From the NCBI RefSeq assembly GCF_001949145.1, contig NW_019091545.1:376055-440054 (forward strand): 64,000 nucleotides of DNA. The letters are read 5' to 3'. A program made the position numbers and the translations under genes. The notes under the pieces are model-generated. The model did no database searches and was not told the DNA's origin. It worked only from the letters and a program-made list of their open reading frames with translations. Below are positions 39,301 to 50,262 of this stretch, in pieces; positions within the stretch are counted from its first letter, which is position 1, and every line of letters starts with the position of its first letter. The DNA is from Acanthaster planci. Lineage: Eukaryota; Echinodermata; Asteroidea; Valvatida; Acanthasteridae.

Positions 39301-42300
39301 TAAACAATGAACAAAGGGAAAGCACTTTCAACTCCACTGGTATAATTTTTGAAAAAGTGTGGTGAAGGGAAAGTCCCCAAATTATCACATTTCTTTTGTC
39401 AAACCATTATTTGAATGCAAACTCACGAAATTCCGTATATTTTTCCCTTGTCTCTTGGTGTATTTAATTAAAACTGTCAAATTTGAAGTACTTACAACGC
39501 CATCGCAGGTGCTGACAGCAACGCGCGAGTCGCGACGTCCGCGAACGTGTCCGTTGAAATGGCAGTGGCGGGTGTGGTAGATCCGTCTCAACCGCGATTC
39601 AGACACATTCTTCCCGCGCCTCTCCGACACAAAACCCGGTGCGAGCAGCCCCTGGCTCCGCTCAAGCCGCAGGTGAAGATCTTGGCCGGACAAACGGAAT
39701 CTGTAGTGGACCTCGTCGTCGGTTTCCTCGTCGTCTTGGTCAGTGACATCGGCGTGCCGGCTGGGTGATGCGCGGTGCTGGTCAACTCGGTCTCTGGTCA
39801 GGTCGTGGGAGATGAAAACTCCGTCGCTGTCCACGACTGACGGAATGACGATCTCATAGTCAGCCAAGGTTTTGATGAAATCAGCTGAAAAACGGAACAG
39901 CAAGTACTAACAAATTTGCTGCCAATAAACGACAGAGCTAGAACAGTCTCTATGATCTGCAGAGTGTTTATAGGTAGGGGCGGAGTAAGGGGGAGGGATA
40001 TTCTTTGAATGCAGTTTCAAACAACATTAATTTGGTTAAATATGCACAAATCCTGAACGTTCAACTATCAAACTATCATGTGATGATCTCATTCCTTCAA
40101 TTTTAAAAATTCCGTTTTGCACTGTACTTTATAAAGAAATATTCATTTCTGAGATAAAATACACAATGAGGAATTTTAGATTTAGATTTTTGTGACTAAA
40201 AAAAATCTTCTGAGATGCACATGAACAAAATTAGTAAAATACTCTCACAAGTATCTCTATCACAAAGTGACATATCCCTATGATGGTCATTTCCTCCCAG
40301 CACGCCTCCTAAGTCTCCCTCAATTTCCACCGGCCCCTTCCCTCAGGGACGGAGTTTTCCCACGACACCTTTAATCAAGGATAGATTGGGAGCGCAGTAA
40401 AACGAACAGCATGCTAGGAATTTACCTGTCCAGAAACTGGCACTATGAAAAAGGACTGTAATCAATTTCAGGCAATGACTCACTTGCCAGACGTAAGACC
40501 CAAAGCACAGCCCCTCAGAGACCTGTCTGATTGTACCGAGTATCAATTACCCCTTACAACATAAAACTTGAATTATTCTCCCGGAAAACATTATCTGCAA
40601 ACAAAGGGGAATTGTTTTCGTCGTAGTGGTCAAAGATCCCTCGAGCACGCCAAGTTCGTTATCATTCCTCTCCTTGTCGAGTCATAACTTGCCTCTGCCT
40701 TTATCTCAAGTCATTGTGATGTCTGTTTTCATTTCTCAGTAACAGTGTTATTCCCATCTGCCAAGGAAGCATTGATTACTTCTAGCTTTCAATTTACTGT
40801 GCCTGGTCTTTATTATCGTTATGCATGACTCAAAGGGGGCGCTATTCCACGTATCTTTCCATGCAAAATGCAAATTTATCCTAATGCTAATTTAAATGTC
40901 GTTCAAATTGTTATTTTGTCACTATCCCCAGTCCACTTAACAGGCGCCGTGCTGTCGTTATGCAGGTATGTTTATGAAATAAGATTGAATGATTGATCAA
41001 TTGATCGATCAATTGATTGATCATCGATCAATTTTAATATCACTGTTTCCAAATTATTCAAAGATTTGTAGTTGAGATGTACTTTAAATTTGTGCGTAGC
41101 AACCCAAACCGTATCACAAGCTAGGTTGCAGTAAGCCTAAGGACGAGTTCCCAAAACTACACGTAAAAAACTTCTTTAGTATTATATCAATTGCCATAAA
41201 TTTGCTTCTACCATTGTGAGACTGAAACCTGCCTTACATTATCCAGAAGTCGAGATTTCACGCCGGAGCAGACCAGAATTGATTGAATTATATAGCCCTG
41301 TCTTTTGCGTCACGTTTTTACTCTCCATGCTCTCTTTTCTTCAGTTTCACTGTGAAGAATTCTGCTCCTTTTTTCAGGCTAAGGAATTCTGATCCGCCGA
41401 AGTCAAGGCGATTGGGAACGCCAACGCCGCGTACCCCTGTTGTTTTTGGGCCGCGAGGTCATGGCGATTTAAAACACGTTCTCCTTTTCGGGGATTACGA
41501 GACAACTATCGCGAAATCAGCCCTGCCTCACTTCTTGCAGTGCTAACAGGAGTCATACATTATCTTATTAGGCAAGAGACAAAAATAAATACGGGACAAA
41601 AAGTGGGGCAATGTTTGTTTTCAGAGGATGCCAGTGCACGCGACAGGTACAGTGTATTACATGTACTTGTCATGTTTTTATCGACAGGTCTTTACCACTG
41701 CTCTTTATTCGACTCAAGTGAAAGACATTTCGTTGAAATCTAAATTGAGAAATGGTTTTAAACAGGCGCACGTGCCACTTACACCACGGCCTTGTTCATA
41801 AACACAGACGTATGCTATTACAACGAATACCACGTTGGCCAGTAACTCAAGAACAAGTAACCCTTCGGGCTTTACGGCCTTTGCCGTTGGATTTAATCTT
41901 GACATATTCAAGACAACGTTGTTCAACTCTACACCTTCACGAGGACATTGTCATTAATAAAATCGTATTCACAAAGAGACTGGTGCTGTTCATTTTTTAT
42001 ACACATGACGCTACGTCATTCGATGCCAAATACTGTCTAATTTGTGAGAACCGCGGATCCAATTTACAAAGTAAAGAAAATGTAAGAGTTCAAGGAGAAC
42101 AAGTTTGTTGAGTAAAAATAAAATTCGACGAGAGAGCGGATTTTCACGCTGACCTGGGGCCACGTTTCAGACTCTACACAGGAACGCACTTTGCTTTGTA
42201 GGTCAGTGACGAAAAGGTGAGATGGTAAACCACAAACTTTGTTGAGCTGGTGTGAGTGCCTTGGCCCTACCCTATTCAGCTAAGCCTCCAGGCTATTCGG

Positions 42301-42993
42301 AGGTTCTAGCAAAACACAGTGACTGCCGACTCAAAACACAACAACCACGCTACGATTTGGAAGACATCATCATGCCTGTCAGTGAATGGACTCTCAAATA
42401 GATTTTTTTACTTCATCGGTAAGGTGAGGAGAGAGAACCATGATATCGATTGTACGCTCAAAAAACTACATTCATTGCATGAATGCATACATAATATATG
42501 CATACGTAATATATGCACACGTAATATATGCACACGTAATATATGCATACATAAATAGAAAGATAAGCTATTTTAGCCAGCTTAAAATGGACTGATAAGC
42601 AAATGGGCAACATCTTATTGAGTATGCCCAATCTTTAATCTACATGGCTTAAGAATTACATGATGACATTGTTGTTCTGATGATCTCTTAATACCACGCA
42701 CGTCCTCTGTTGTTTTACATGCAAAACTTGCAGGTGAAAACTTCAAAATGACATGGGTTTTTCCATCATTTATTCACAGTCCCCAAATATCATTTTGCCA
42801 TGTATCGGATATTTTCGGTAGCAAGATGAGTTCACGTTATAAAGTATTGACGTAGAAAAATAACAAGCTCTAGAGGCGGAAGGGAAGTTATTTGCCTACC
42901 TTGTTCTGGGTGATTAAACTTGAAAGAATCTTTAGTCGGTAGTGTCTGACCAAGGCACGCGACCGTCAAGATGAAACAGCAGACTGTAAACAT
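21344..42993 (-). CDS. ADAMTS7/12-like secreted zinc metalloprotease (whole gene)
   Basis: Coding exons (minus): 42993..42900, 39884..39496, 33057..32844, 32534..32341, 31970..31887, 30417..30293, 29409..29260, 28318..28172, 27332..27188, 26923..26828, 26542..26397, 26123..26060, 25935..25830, 25588..25455, 25056..24936, 24673..24429, 24030..23892, 23527..23404, 23181..22956, 22690..22121, 21924..21767, 21479..21344. All have GT-AG borders and matching phases; the total is 3807 bases, 1268 residues. Order: signal peptide ([16 protein letters not shown]), propeptide, reprolysin catalytic domain, disintegrin-like, TSP1 repeat, Cys-rich, spacer, three TSP1 repeats, linker, one TSP1 repeat, PLAC. 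Segments such as TRKDLC, SINEDTGL-like NINEDTGL and AYEYTV in the spacer resemble ADAMTS7/12 best. It acts outside the cell on matrix proteins by family knowledge; the substrate here is unknown. Confidence 0.93.
27840..27900 (-). repeat. possible degenerate tRNA-derived SINE
   Basis: In ADAMTS intron 8 the minus strand reads TGGTCGAGGGGTTAAC, close to a pol III A box, followed by a poor B-box-like GTTCATCAAATCC near 27808-27820. The match is weak and may be chance. Confidence 0.25.
28172..42993 (-). CDS. ADAMTS gene: signal, propeptide and catalytic exons (1-8)
   Basis: Residues 1-16 form the signal peptide. The propeptide (to about 260) has the conserved [10 protein letters not shown] and [11 protein letters not shown] segments and a likely cysteine switch at Cys227 (DFCGVQD). 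It ends with five arginines at 256-260, preceded by RQKR at 241-244; either could be a furin-type site. The catalytic domain starts [16 protein letters not shown]. The zinc site HELGHSFGMQHD spans residues 412-423 (ligands His412, His416, His422; catalytic Glu413), split by an intron after His416. The Met-turn is at Met440 (VMSS). All key residues are present, so the enzyme should be active. Intron 2, about 6.4 kb (33058-39495), is the longest and holds no other gene I can support. Confidence 0.93.
39100..39291. repeat. minisatellite, four 48-base units
   Basis: Units start at 39100, 39148, 39196 and 39244. Each begins CAATGGTTATTTGAGTATAG with a few substitutions in units 3 and 4. Because 48 is a multiple of three, an artificial minus-strand repeat ORF results. 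It lies in ADAMTS intron 2, about 200 bases 3' of exon 2 in the transcript. Confidence 0.95.
42484..42554. repeat. short tandem repeat, 15-base unit
   Basis: About four copies of ATATGCACACGTAAT, with ATGCATAC variants at the edges, lie in ADAMTS intron 1. AT-rich alternating purine-pyrimidine sequence dominates. Confidence 0.85.
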
Positions 42994-45900
42994 TGCGACA
43001 ATTTCCAGTTCTCTCGAGTAGGTAATTCTTGTGCTGGAGAAAGGTCACAAACGACCATGGACGGCACTACCAATGCTTAGGAATGCCGCACGGAAATAAG
43101 TTAGTTGTCGGCGTGAGTGCACGTGAATGTACTGTGCAGTACATGTACAGTGCACATGTACAAAACGTGTAGTGCTGTTCGACCGTAGGGCTGAAGGACG
43201 TAATCATCAGAAAGTCATCTCAGATCGCACGCTGCTGAATCAATGAACAAGTTCATCAAACAAGTTGAAGCAGCGGGACCCGACGACAAAACTTGTCAGA
43301 ATGTGGGAACCAGGTTTGTTTTCACAAGCGTGCCCCGACCTAAACAAACAGCACAGCTGGATAATGTAATAGCGCTTGGTGGCACGGCCAAACTGTTACT
43401 GGTTGGTTGGGCACAGTGGGCGCGTCCATTTATGAATGAAAGTTGTCGTCCCAAACCTGGGCGGGGACAACCCGTCGCGGCGAGAAATAGCGCGCTTGAC
43501 GTCACGGTATCGCGCTGGGGGTGACTTAAGGGATCCAGGCGGGTCTTCGCAAGTCAGGTGATGTGATGTTGGCGTCACATGATGACTGAATTCTTGCCTA
43601 ATAGGCATAGACATGAGGAACGTCCAAAACCAACTTGAATTTCAAGTGACAGGAAATAGTACTTCCCATAATAGGAAAGAGTACATTAATAATTTGCTGG
43701 CAGATATTACAGTGATGTGGGGGGCATTCCAAAGTTTGCAGAGAACTTTGATAACACTCAGAAACGACTTCTGCACTTTTAATCTTTATCTCTTCCCTAT
43801 AAACAATTCCGGATTCACTGCTGACTTGAAAAATTCTGAGATTTAGGATACTTCTTTCGACTTACCCTTACTCGTTATCTCAACATCAGCTTTCATAAAA
43901 CCTGCATTAATTCACTCTGGAAAATTCAAATGCGGTTCGAACATAATCCATCCAATGGTCTTTAACTTGCTGGAGTGTAACGTACTTTTTGAAGGTTACA
44001 CTAAGTTTGCCAAACGGTGCGGTTTTTGTTGAATCCGCGCCAGAAGATGTCCCGTAATTTTGTTCACAAGTCCAGGTTATGTCGGACCAGAAGTTGGCAC
44101 CGCGACATACACGCCTACGGCCCGAACATTTTGTTATTATCATTTGGAGAAAATAACTGTCAATATCCCGCTTCCGTGAAATCGATTTGAAGAGCTGGCA
44201 CAAAAATAAACCGGGACGCCATGCGTCACTGTTCCCTCCTTCGTAACAACGAAAAAGACGAACTCATGAGGTCGAGCTGTATCATTCCGTCAAACAAAGA
44301 CATTTCTTGAATGTTCTTCATTGTGAAGCAACTTCACTATGCAGGCAAACAATTTAAAATCGTCTGCTCTCAACACGTTTCTGTTTATTTGAGCCAAGTC
44401 TAAATTATCAGAAAGTTGCCTGAAAGAGAAATATCAAGTTTTTTCATTGAGCGTGGAGCGTAGGACCTTGCCTCTAGCAGCCAGTGCGTAATTGTTTATT
44501 TTTGTAAATAAGACAGGTAATCATAACCAAGGGAACCAGCAGTAAACTTTTGGGCACTTTTCAACCCAAACTGGTGTTTACCCAAAAGACAAAAAGGAAA
44601 CCGGTTTATTACGGAATACTCGATCAAGTTATCCAACCGGAACACGAACTCACCAAAATTTCCAAACCCCGAATTGATCATTCCAACCTATTCATCACTG
44701 TTCCTCAGACTAATTACTCCATCCTTTCTGTTACCTTGCGTCTTAAAGAAGTGTTATCCAGTCATAAAGGCTTAGTGCTTATCAGCTATTTCACTTCCAA
44801 TATTCAAATACGAACACGTTACATTGTTAACTAGTTGGACCTTTAAACACTATCTGTCGTGGGACACTACCCTACCCCCATGCCACGCCTTAGGAACACA
44901 GATTAAAAGTGGAAGTATCAATCAGTACATTATAATTGTTTTTATTCGATATTCGACAATTGCACGTGTTGATTTGCTGACGTGTATGCAAACATTATAG
45001 ACTGTAGGTTTTTTTACAACGGACACTTACCTATCAGAAATAGTCCATGGGAACAAAGTGATCAGTAATTATGACCAGTAATGATTTTTATTTGCACTCA
45101 ATTTGGGAATCACATTCCTGCATTAATAAGACAAATTTACTAAATGAAATTCATGCTTGGTGCCAAAGTCACGTTAGCACATTCACGGCCAAGGCAAACG
45201 CACGCACCACCAACCCTGATTGGATTATAAAGTAAACCAATGCTGACAGTGGTAGGTGGATGCGTAGTAGTCGGGTTCAAGGCAGAATGGGCAGGGTCAT
45301 GCGACACCTGTCTGATGGAACGATCTCGGCTTTATTTCAAGTCTCCTGACGCTTCTGAACATTCGTGTCATATAAACGTGTCAGTATTTATACACAAACT
45401 CACGGGTGTGGTGTTAGTATCGATTCGCATGTTGACAGCTTTCCTTCTGACACTAAGAAACTTTTGGGGAAAGATTTGGGACAGCCGACGTGGCATTAAA
45501 AATAAAATCACGTAACATTGAATTGCTGAAGCTATGAAGACAAATTAATTTTCAATGTGCGAATTAAAACTCAGCCCGTCCTTTTTAAAACCAAGAGGAG
45601 GCACTCTTGACTGAATTGCATGCTTGGAGTACAGACAGGTAACGGTCCCCCTCCAAAGCCACGCCTTGATTCAATCGTCCCTCAATCTAGTCATATCGCT
45701 ATGATGTGATCTCATGTAAGTGCCACAGAACAATGCCAGGTCTCCCTTCAGGAATCTACTCTTATCGGGGTCGAAACGCGCATGGGGTAATGTCACATGC
45801 CTCTGCCGATAAGACAAAATGTGGTCTTTTCTTAAAATAAATCATAATCTTCCGTAAAATATTCTGTTTACGATGATTTCTGACACCGTATGACCTCTGA

Positions 45901-46426
45901 AACGCAACACTGAAGTTTACAGTTTACTGTTATGTGTACACATGTGTATTAAACTGAAGGGAAAGTAGAATGGAACCACAGGCGGTAAAAACTTGACTTT
46001 TGTCATGAATTAGCGTCGATCAGTCTTAGTTGAGAAACAAGATCACTCGAAAGCTACAGATGCACCAATTGTATTCTCCTTCCTAAATTCATTCATAAAT
46101 AATTGATTTCCAGACAAACAAACAGTAATCTTTCTAAGACCGAAAATCTTACATTTTGTGCTTGCTTTCCTGATCGCCTAAGCAAGACAGTTGATATCAC
46201 AACAGTTTTTAATTTCGTTAATATTCACTGCCAACTTTGTCTAGATTTAGGATTTGCGATTTTCCTCCCAATACTTGCCTGCTGTCTGTTGTCGGCTGCG
46301 TGCGCACAGACATGAGACAGTATATTTGCCATTCTTCCCTGTCGTCCATCCTAATTCCCTAAATTCCAAATCCTATCATAGCTCTAAGCACTCTAGCAAA
46401 CTATCGTCACTAGTGATATATCCATT
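42994..46426. other. intergenic: ADAMTS promoter side and cyclophilin 3' flank
   Basis: Bases 42994-43560 hold the ADAMTS 5' UTR and probable promoter, including a TACATGTA-containing palindromic stretch at about 43138-43162. The rest is AT-rich. Open frames of 90-100 codons at 43907-44203 (-), 44550-44834 (+) and 45240-45515 (+) have no recognisable domain and no clear splice context, so I do not call them genes. Confidence 0.5.
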
Positions 46427-48173
46427 TTACTTCAACTCCGCGTCTTCGGAGATGATGTAGGGCGCCCTCACCGGTATAATGCCGCAGTCGATGACTCTGA
46501 TGGGTTTTAGAGGAAAGTCGGCGTCGTCCGTGTCAACCTGCGCTATCCGTTCAATGACGTCCTGTTGAAGCAACAACAAAAAATCGTTCTGAACTTGCAA
46601 CATTAATTGAGAACTGTGTTACTAATGAGCTTCAAGTGGTTCATGATGCAGTGCAAGCACTCCTCCTTTTTGCGTCAAAAACATCGTATAAGTCACGATC
46701 GCATGGTCATACCGCAACGTCTTAAATGAATTGCAGTAGACTGCATGCAGGAAACCCAACAATGGCTAATTTACGCTTGTAATTTTCGACCTCCATAATA
46801 CGGTAGAAACATTTTGACTATAAAACTTATACTGAGAAAATGTTATCAACGAACATGCTCACTGCCGACGGCCTAAACGGTAGATGGCACTATCCACAAA
46901 ATATGAGGAATGTCGGGTTAAGTTTCTGCGTGGCCGTGGGAGAAAACGTCTAATGGAAACACGGCTTACGTTTGGTATGTGTCCCAGTAAGTCAGCTTTG
47001 GTTTTTCAATAACACTGTGACCCGATCTGGAAACCTTGTGCCTAGCGTAATTAGATCGTGAAGATCAATAGATGTCCTCTAAAGTCCGAAAAGGACTCAC
47101 TCACCATGCCTTCGGTGACCTTTCCAAACACCACGTGTCTTCCGTCTAACCAACCTGCCTTAGTGAGTAACACGAAGAACTGTGAGTTGTTGGTATTGGG
47201 ACCCGAATTAGCCATGGCAACCCAACCTGGTCCGGCATGGCGAAGATAAAAATTCTCGTCGTCGAAATGTTTCCCGTAAATGCTCAGACCTGAACACAAG
47301 ATAACAAGAGTGGTGTTTTGTGAAAAGAAAAGGAGACAACGGGACATTATTCTGAACACTATGGGGGAAAAATGAGGTTGATAATAGACATTTTGAGCTA
47401 GAAGTTACAGAGCTATATTGAATATCCCGGTATAGCTAGGGATCGTCCACACTTTTCTGTCAACTCGTGTCTGGCAACAAATACACAGGAAAGTGGTCAC
47501 GCTTACCGCCAGTCCCGTCACCCTCTGTGACGTCACCCATCTGAATGACGAAATCAGACACGATGCGATGAACTACGGTGTCATTGTAGCATAGCTTCTC
47601 CTGATTTTTATGAAAAAAAAAATCAGATCGTACATCAGAAAAGTAGACACGCAGGAGCGGGCAACTGGACCACAGCAAATCATGATTCAATGTTCAACAC
47701 TGCAGTTTGATTGGAACTCTCTTCCACACTCTCACCACTTTTCATTCTCCATCAAGCAAACGGGATGTTGCCATCCTGTGTGCCTGTCCCACCTGCGAGC
47801 TTTGTATTTATCACATCAAATGTAAACAGAGCCCAAACTGCTCTTCCCCTCCTCACACACGCCCAAATCTTACCCTGTTCTTGGATGTTCCTCGCACCAA
47901 CGCGGCAAAGTTCTGCACCGTCACGGGACACGTGTCGCCAAACAGCGAGATGACGATCCGCCCCACTGGTTCGTCGTCGATTTCCATCTCGAAGAAGGCT
48001 TTCTTTGTGACCAAGAGGTCATTGCTACGGTCACGGTCTGGGTCTTCCCATGGCTTGACTTTCTTGGCTCTCTTGCCACTGAGGGCTTTGGCTCCAGCAG
48101 CCTGCCACTGACTCGTCATTGTTAAAATGCATTGCAGAGATGCAAGCAGAAGTACAGTGGTATAGATCTTCAT
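46427..48173 (-). CDS. secretory-pathway cyclophilin (peptidyl-prolyl cis-trans isomerase, PPIB-like)
   Basis: Four coding exons: 48173..47874, 47600..47507, 47289..47105, 46561..46427, phases consistent, 237 residues. An N-terminal signal peptide ([18 protein letters not shown]) is followed by a basic/acidic stretch. The cyclophilin domain (from about residue 59) includes [37 protein letters not shown] and [12 protein letters not shown]. Catalytic-site equivalents are present: Arg112 (human PPIA Arg55), Phe117, Gln120, Trp178 (Trp121) and His183 (His126). Unusual are [13 protein letters not shown] instead of the common HRVIPGFMIQGGD and a C-terminus ending SEDAELK with no KDEL-type signal. 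By family it catalyses proline isomerisation during folding of secreted proteins, probably in the ER. It is PPIB/PPIC-like but divergent. Confidence 0.9.
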
Positions 48174-48281
48174 CCCCTGAGATTAAAAATGGGTTATTTT
48201 GAAGATTAAATTATTTGCCACAAACGTGAACCTTACCAGCCGCTACACCCAACGATAAAATCAACGGCCTCGGATAAAAAT

Positions 48282-48606
48282 GAAGTTTAAGATTTGATTT
48301 TACGACCAATTTCAAAATTCTAAATCTATTTGTAATACAGATTTTGAGAAAATTGTAAAAAACTTGTAAAAACAAGAATAACGAACATAGTTAACAATGA
48401 TGTAGACGGTTGCACAGAAAATTTGAAAACAAACATTGATGGCAGTGCAAGGTGACTATTTTCAAATGACGTTCAAACTCCTACAATTAAAATGACGACA
48501 TTTTTCTAATCATAAGTATGTACAAGAAGCAAATTTAAGATTTCATTTTTACGACCAATTTCAAAGTTATAAATCTATTTATACCTGTAATTCAGTTTTT
48601 CAAAAA
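48282..48606. repeat. diverged direct repeat in the cyclophilin 5' UTR intron
   Basis: About 75 bases at 48282-48352 recur at about 48525-48606. Shared words include TACGACCAATTTCAAA and TAAATCTATTT, separated by small indels. AT-rich and non-coding. Confidence 0.75.
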
Positions 48607-48616
48607 CTTAACTTAC

Positions 48617-48710
48617 CGAGAATCCAAGTGATTTCTCTGTCTCTCCAGGATACAGAACTCTGATAAAATACAGACTGAAGAGTCTCCTTCCTCACTTGGA
48701 ATTGCTATCC
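48617..48710 (-). other. 5' UTR exon of the cyclophilin gene
   Basis: A strong donor (CTCG then GTAAGTT) at 48615-48616 faces an acceptor (AATCTCAG) at 48177-48178, three bases upstream of the cyclophilin ATG. The exon has no ATG near its 3' end, so it should be non-coding. Its upstream end is not visible. Confidence 0.55.
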
Positions 48711-50262
48711 TAACACCTAAGGCGGACGTTTTATAACCAACCAAACAAACATAGCGACCAACCATGAGACAACCAGCTGTTACACTGTCGTTAATGGTGG
48801 CGTGGCGAAATGTACACGCAGCGATCGTTGCTAGCTGTAATTACTCGTGTTTGTTTTAGGTTACAATAAGACGTAGATTATAAGCATCACACGTGTACCA
48901 AGCGTATTACGAAACATAATATAATTTCTTATTCAACTGATTAAAGTCCTGGACAGCTGCTTCTTTCTTTTATCATTATACATCGTTGAAGCGCATAGTA
49001 CAGTAGAAAAAAAAAGGTCACTTAAATTCAAAAAAATTTCCGATTTCAATTTAGTTAAGAACCAGAGACATAGTGAATAGCTATACTATAAAAAGTCGTA
49101 TCCTTTATCACAGAATAGAGCCCCGTGTTTAGTGAAATGAATGGCTCCACAAGGCTCCCAATCAGTCATGCATCGTCCGAAGAACTGATCAATGTCTTCT
49201 GTAGGTCCTACTTCCACTTCGCAATTTTTTTTTTTATTTTTGCAAATCAATGGGTATATCAGTGGGTATGTGATAAGTCAACAAAGACTGACGGTTCTCT
49301 TTAGCACTTGAACCATGCACTGATTATTAATGTCATCCCTAACATGTATAAAATTCTTTGCCCTCAGCGCATGACGAAAACTATTTTTAGAGCAAATTCC
49401 GGTTGAGTGCAGAGTACAGTACGGTCTTGTTCTAACACATATTTTACGTAGTTAGTTAGCAGGCAAGGACGGATGGGGGACGGGCAACGGGGTGCAGGCC
49501 TTCAAACAGGAGCAAAAATGTAATGAGAGGTACTAAGAGAAAGAGGATATTTGGACCTATGTCATTTCTCCTCTTTCCTAAAGCCTCTTTAAAGCTCCAA
49601 ATTGTAGCCTTGCCCCTTAGAAAGGCCGTTAAAGGTTATATGAAAAAAAATTCCAAGATTTTTGAAACCAAATACGAACCAACAAGTTTGGTCCTTCCAA
49701 AAAGTTCAGTTCTGGAGCCAACCTTCTCAGCAGGGAGATATCCATTCCATATAAACTGGGAAACGAACGGTGTTCTGTTTCTCTGGTACTAGTTCTCTCT
49801 TTTACAATTATATTCTGACATCAATTAATCTAAAGAGACGTGAAGAGATGCATTAGACCACTCTTGTCATCTTCAATTAATGAAAACAACAGCTGTTACT
49901 TGAGCATGTTTTGCAAACTGAACCATGACTAAATTACTCGACACAAAGTAAGACTCCTTCCTCTTATCAGGGACCGTGTGATGGTGACGACACTAAATTA
50001 ATTCATGAGCCTCTTACTAGAGTAAAAAAATAGGAAATATGAAAGCTAATTTTTCATCTAAAAAGAAATTGATTCTGAACAAATGTGGTACACGTCTTCC
50101 ACAAAGAATAAATTTCTCACCGCACTCAAGGAACATTTCCTACCATGTCTCTATTTATTTTCAGAGCCATACCATAAAAATTACCATAATAATAATCACA
50201 TCGGGAATATTGTGGATCATGATGGTGGAATCCAATCCATATACAATGCACAGTGCATCCAA
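48711..50262. other. intergenic between cyclophilin and first ZIP gene
   Basis: AT-rich sequence with homopolymer runs. Open frames at 49523-49792 (+) and 50039-50857 (+) lack recognisable domains; the second is antisense to the ZIP gene. Nothing else is supported. Confidence 0.6.

Noticed and set aside
39062-39388. 108-codon minus-strand frame with 16-residue repeats
   Set aside because: It is a by-product of the 48-base minisatellite, whose unit is divisible by three.
43907-44203. 98-codon minus-strand frame upstream of the ADAMTS gene
   Set aside because: No recognisable domain, no clear splice or promoter context; likely chance.
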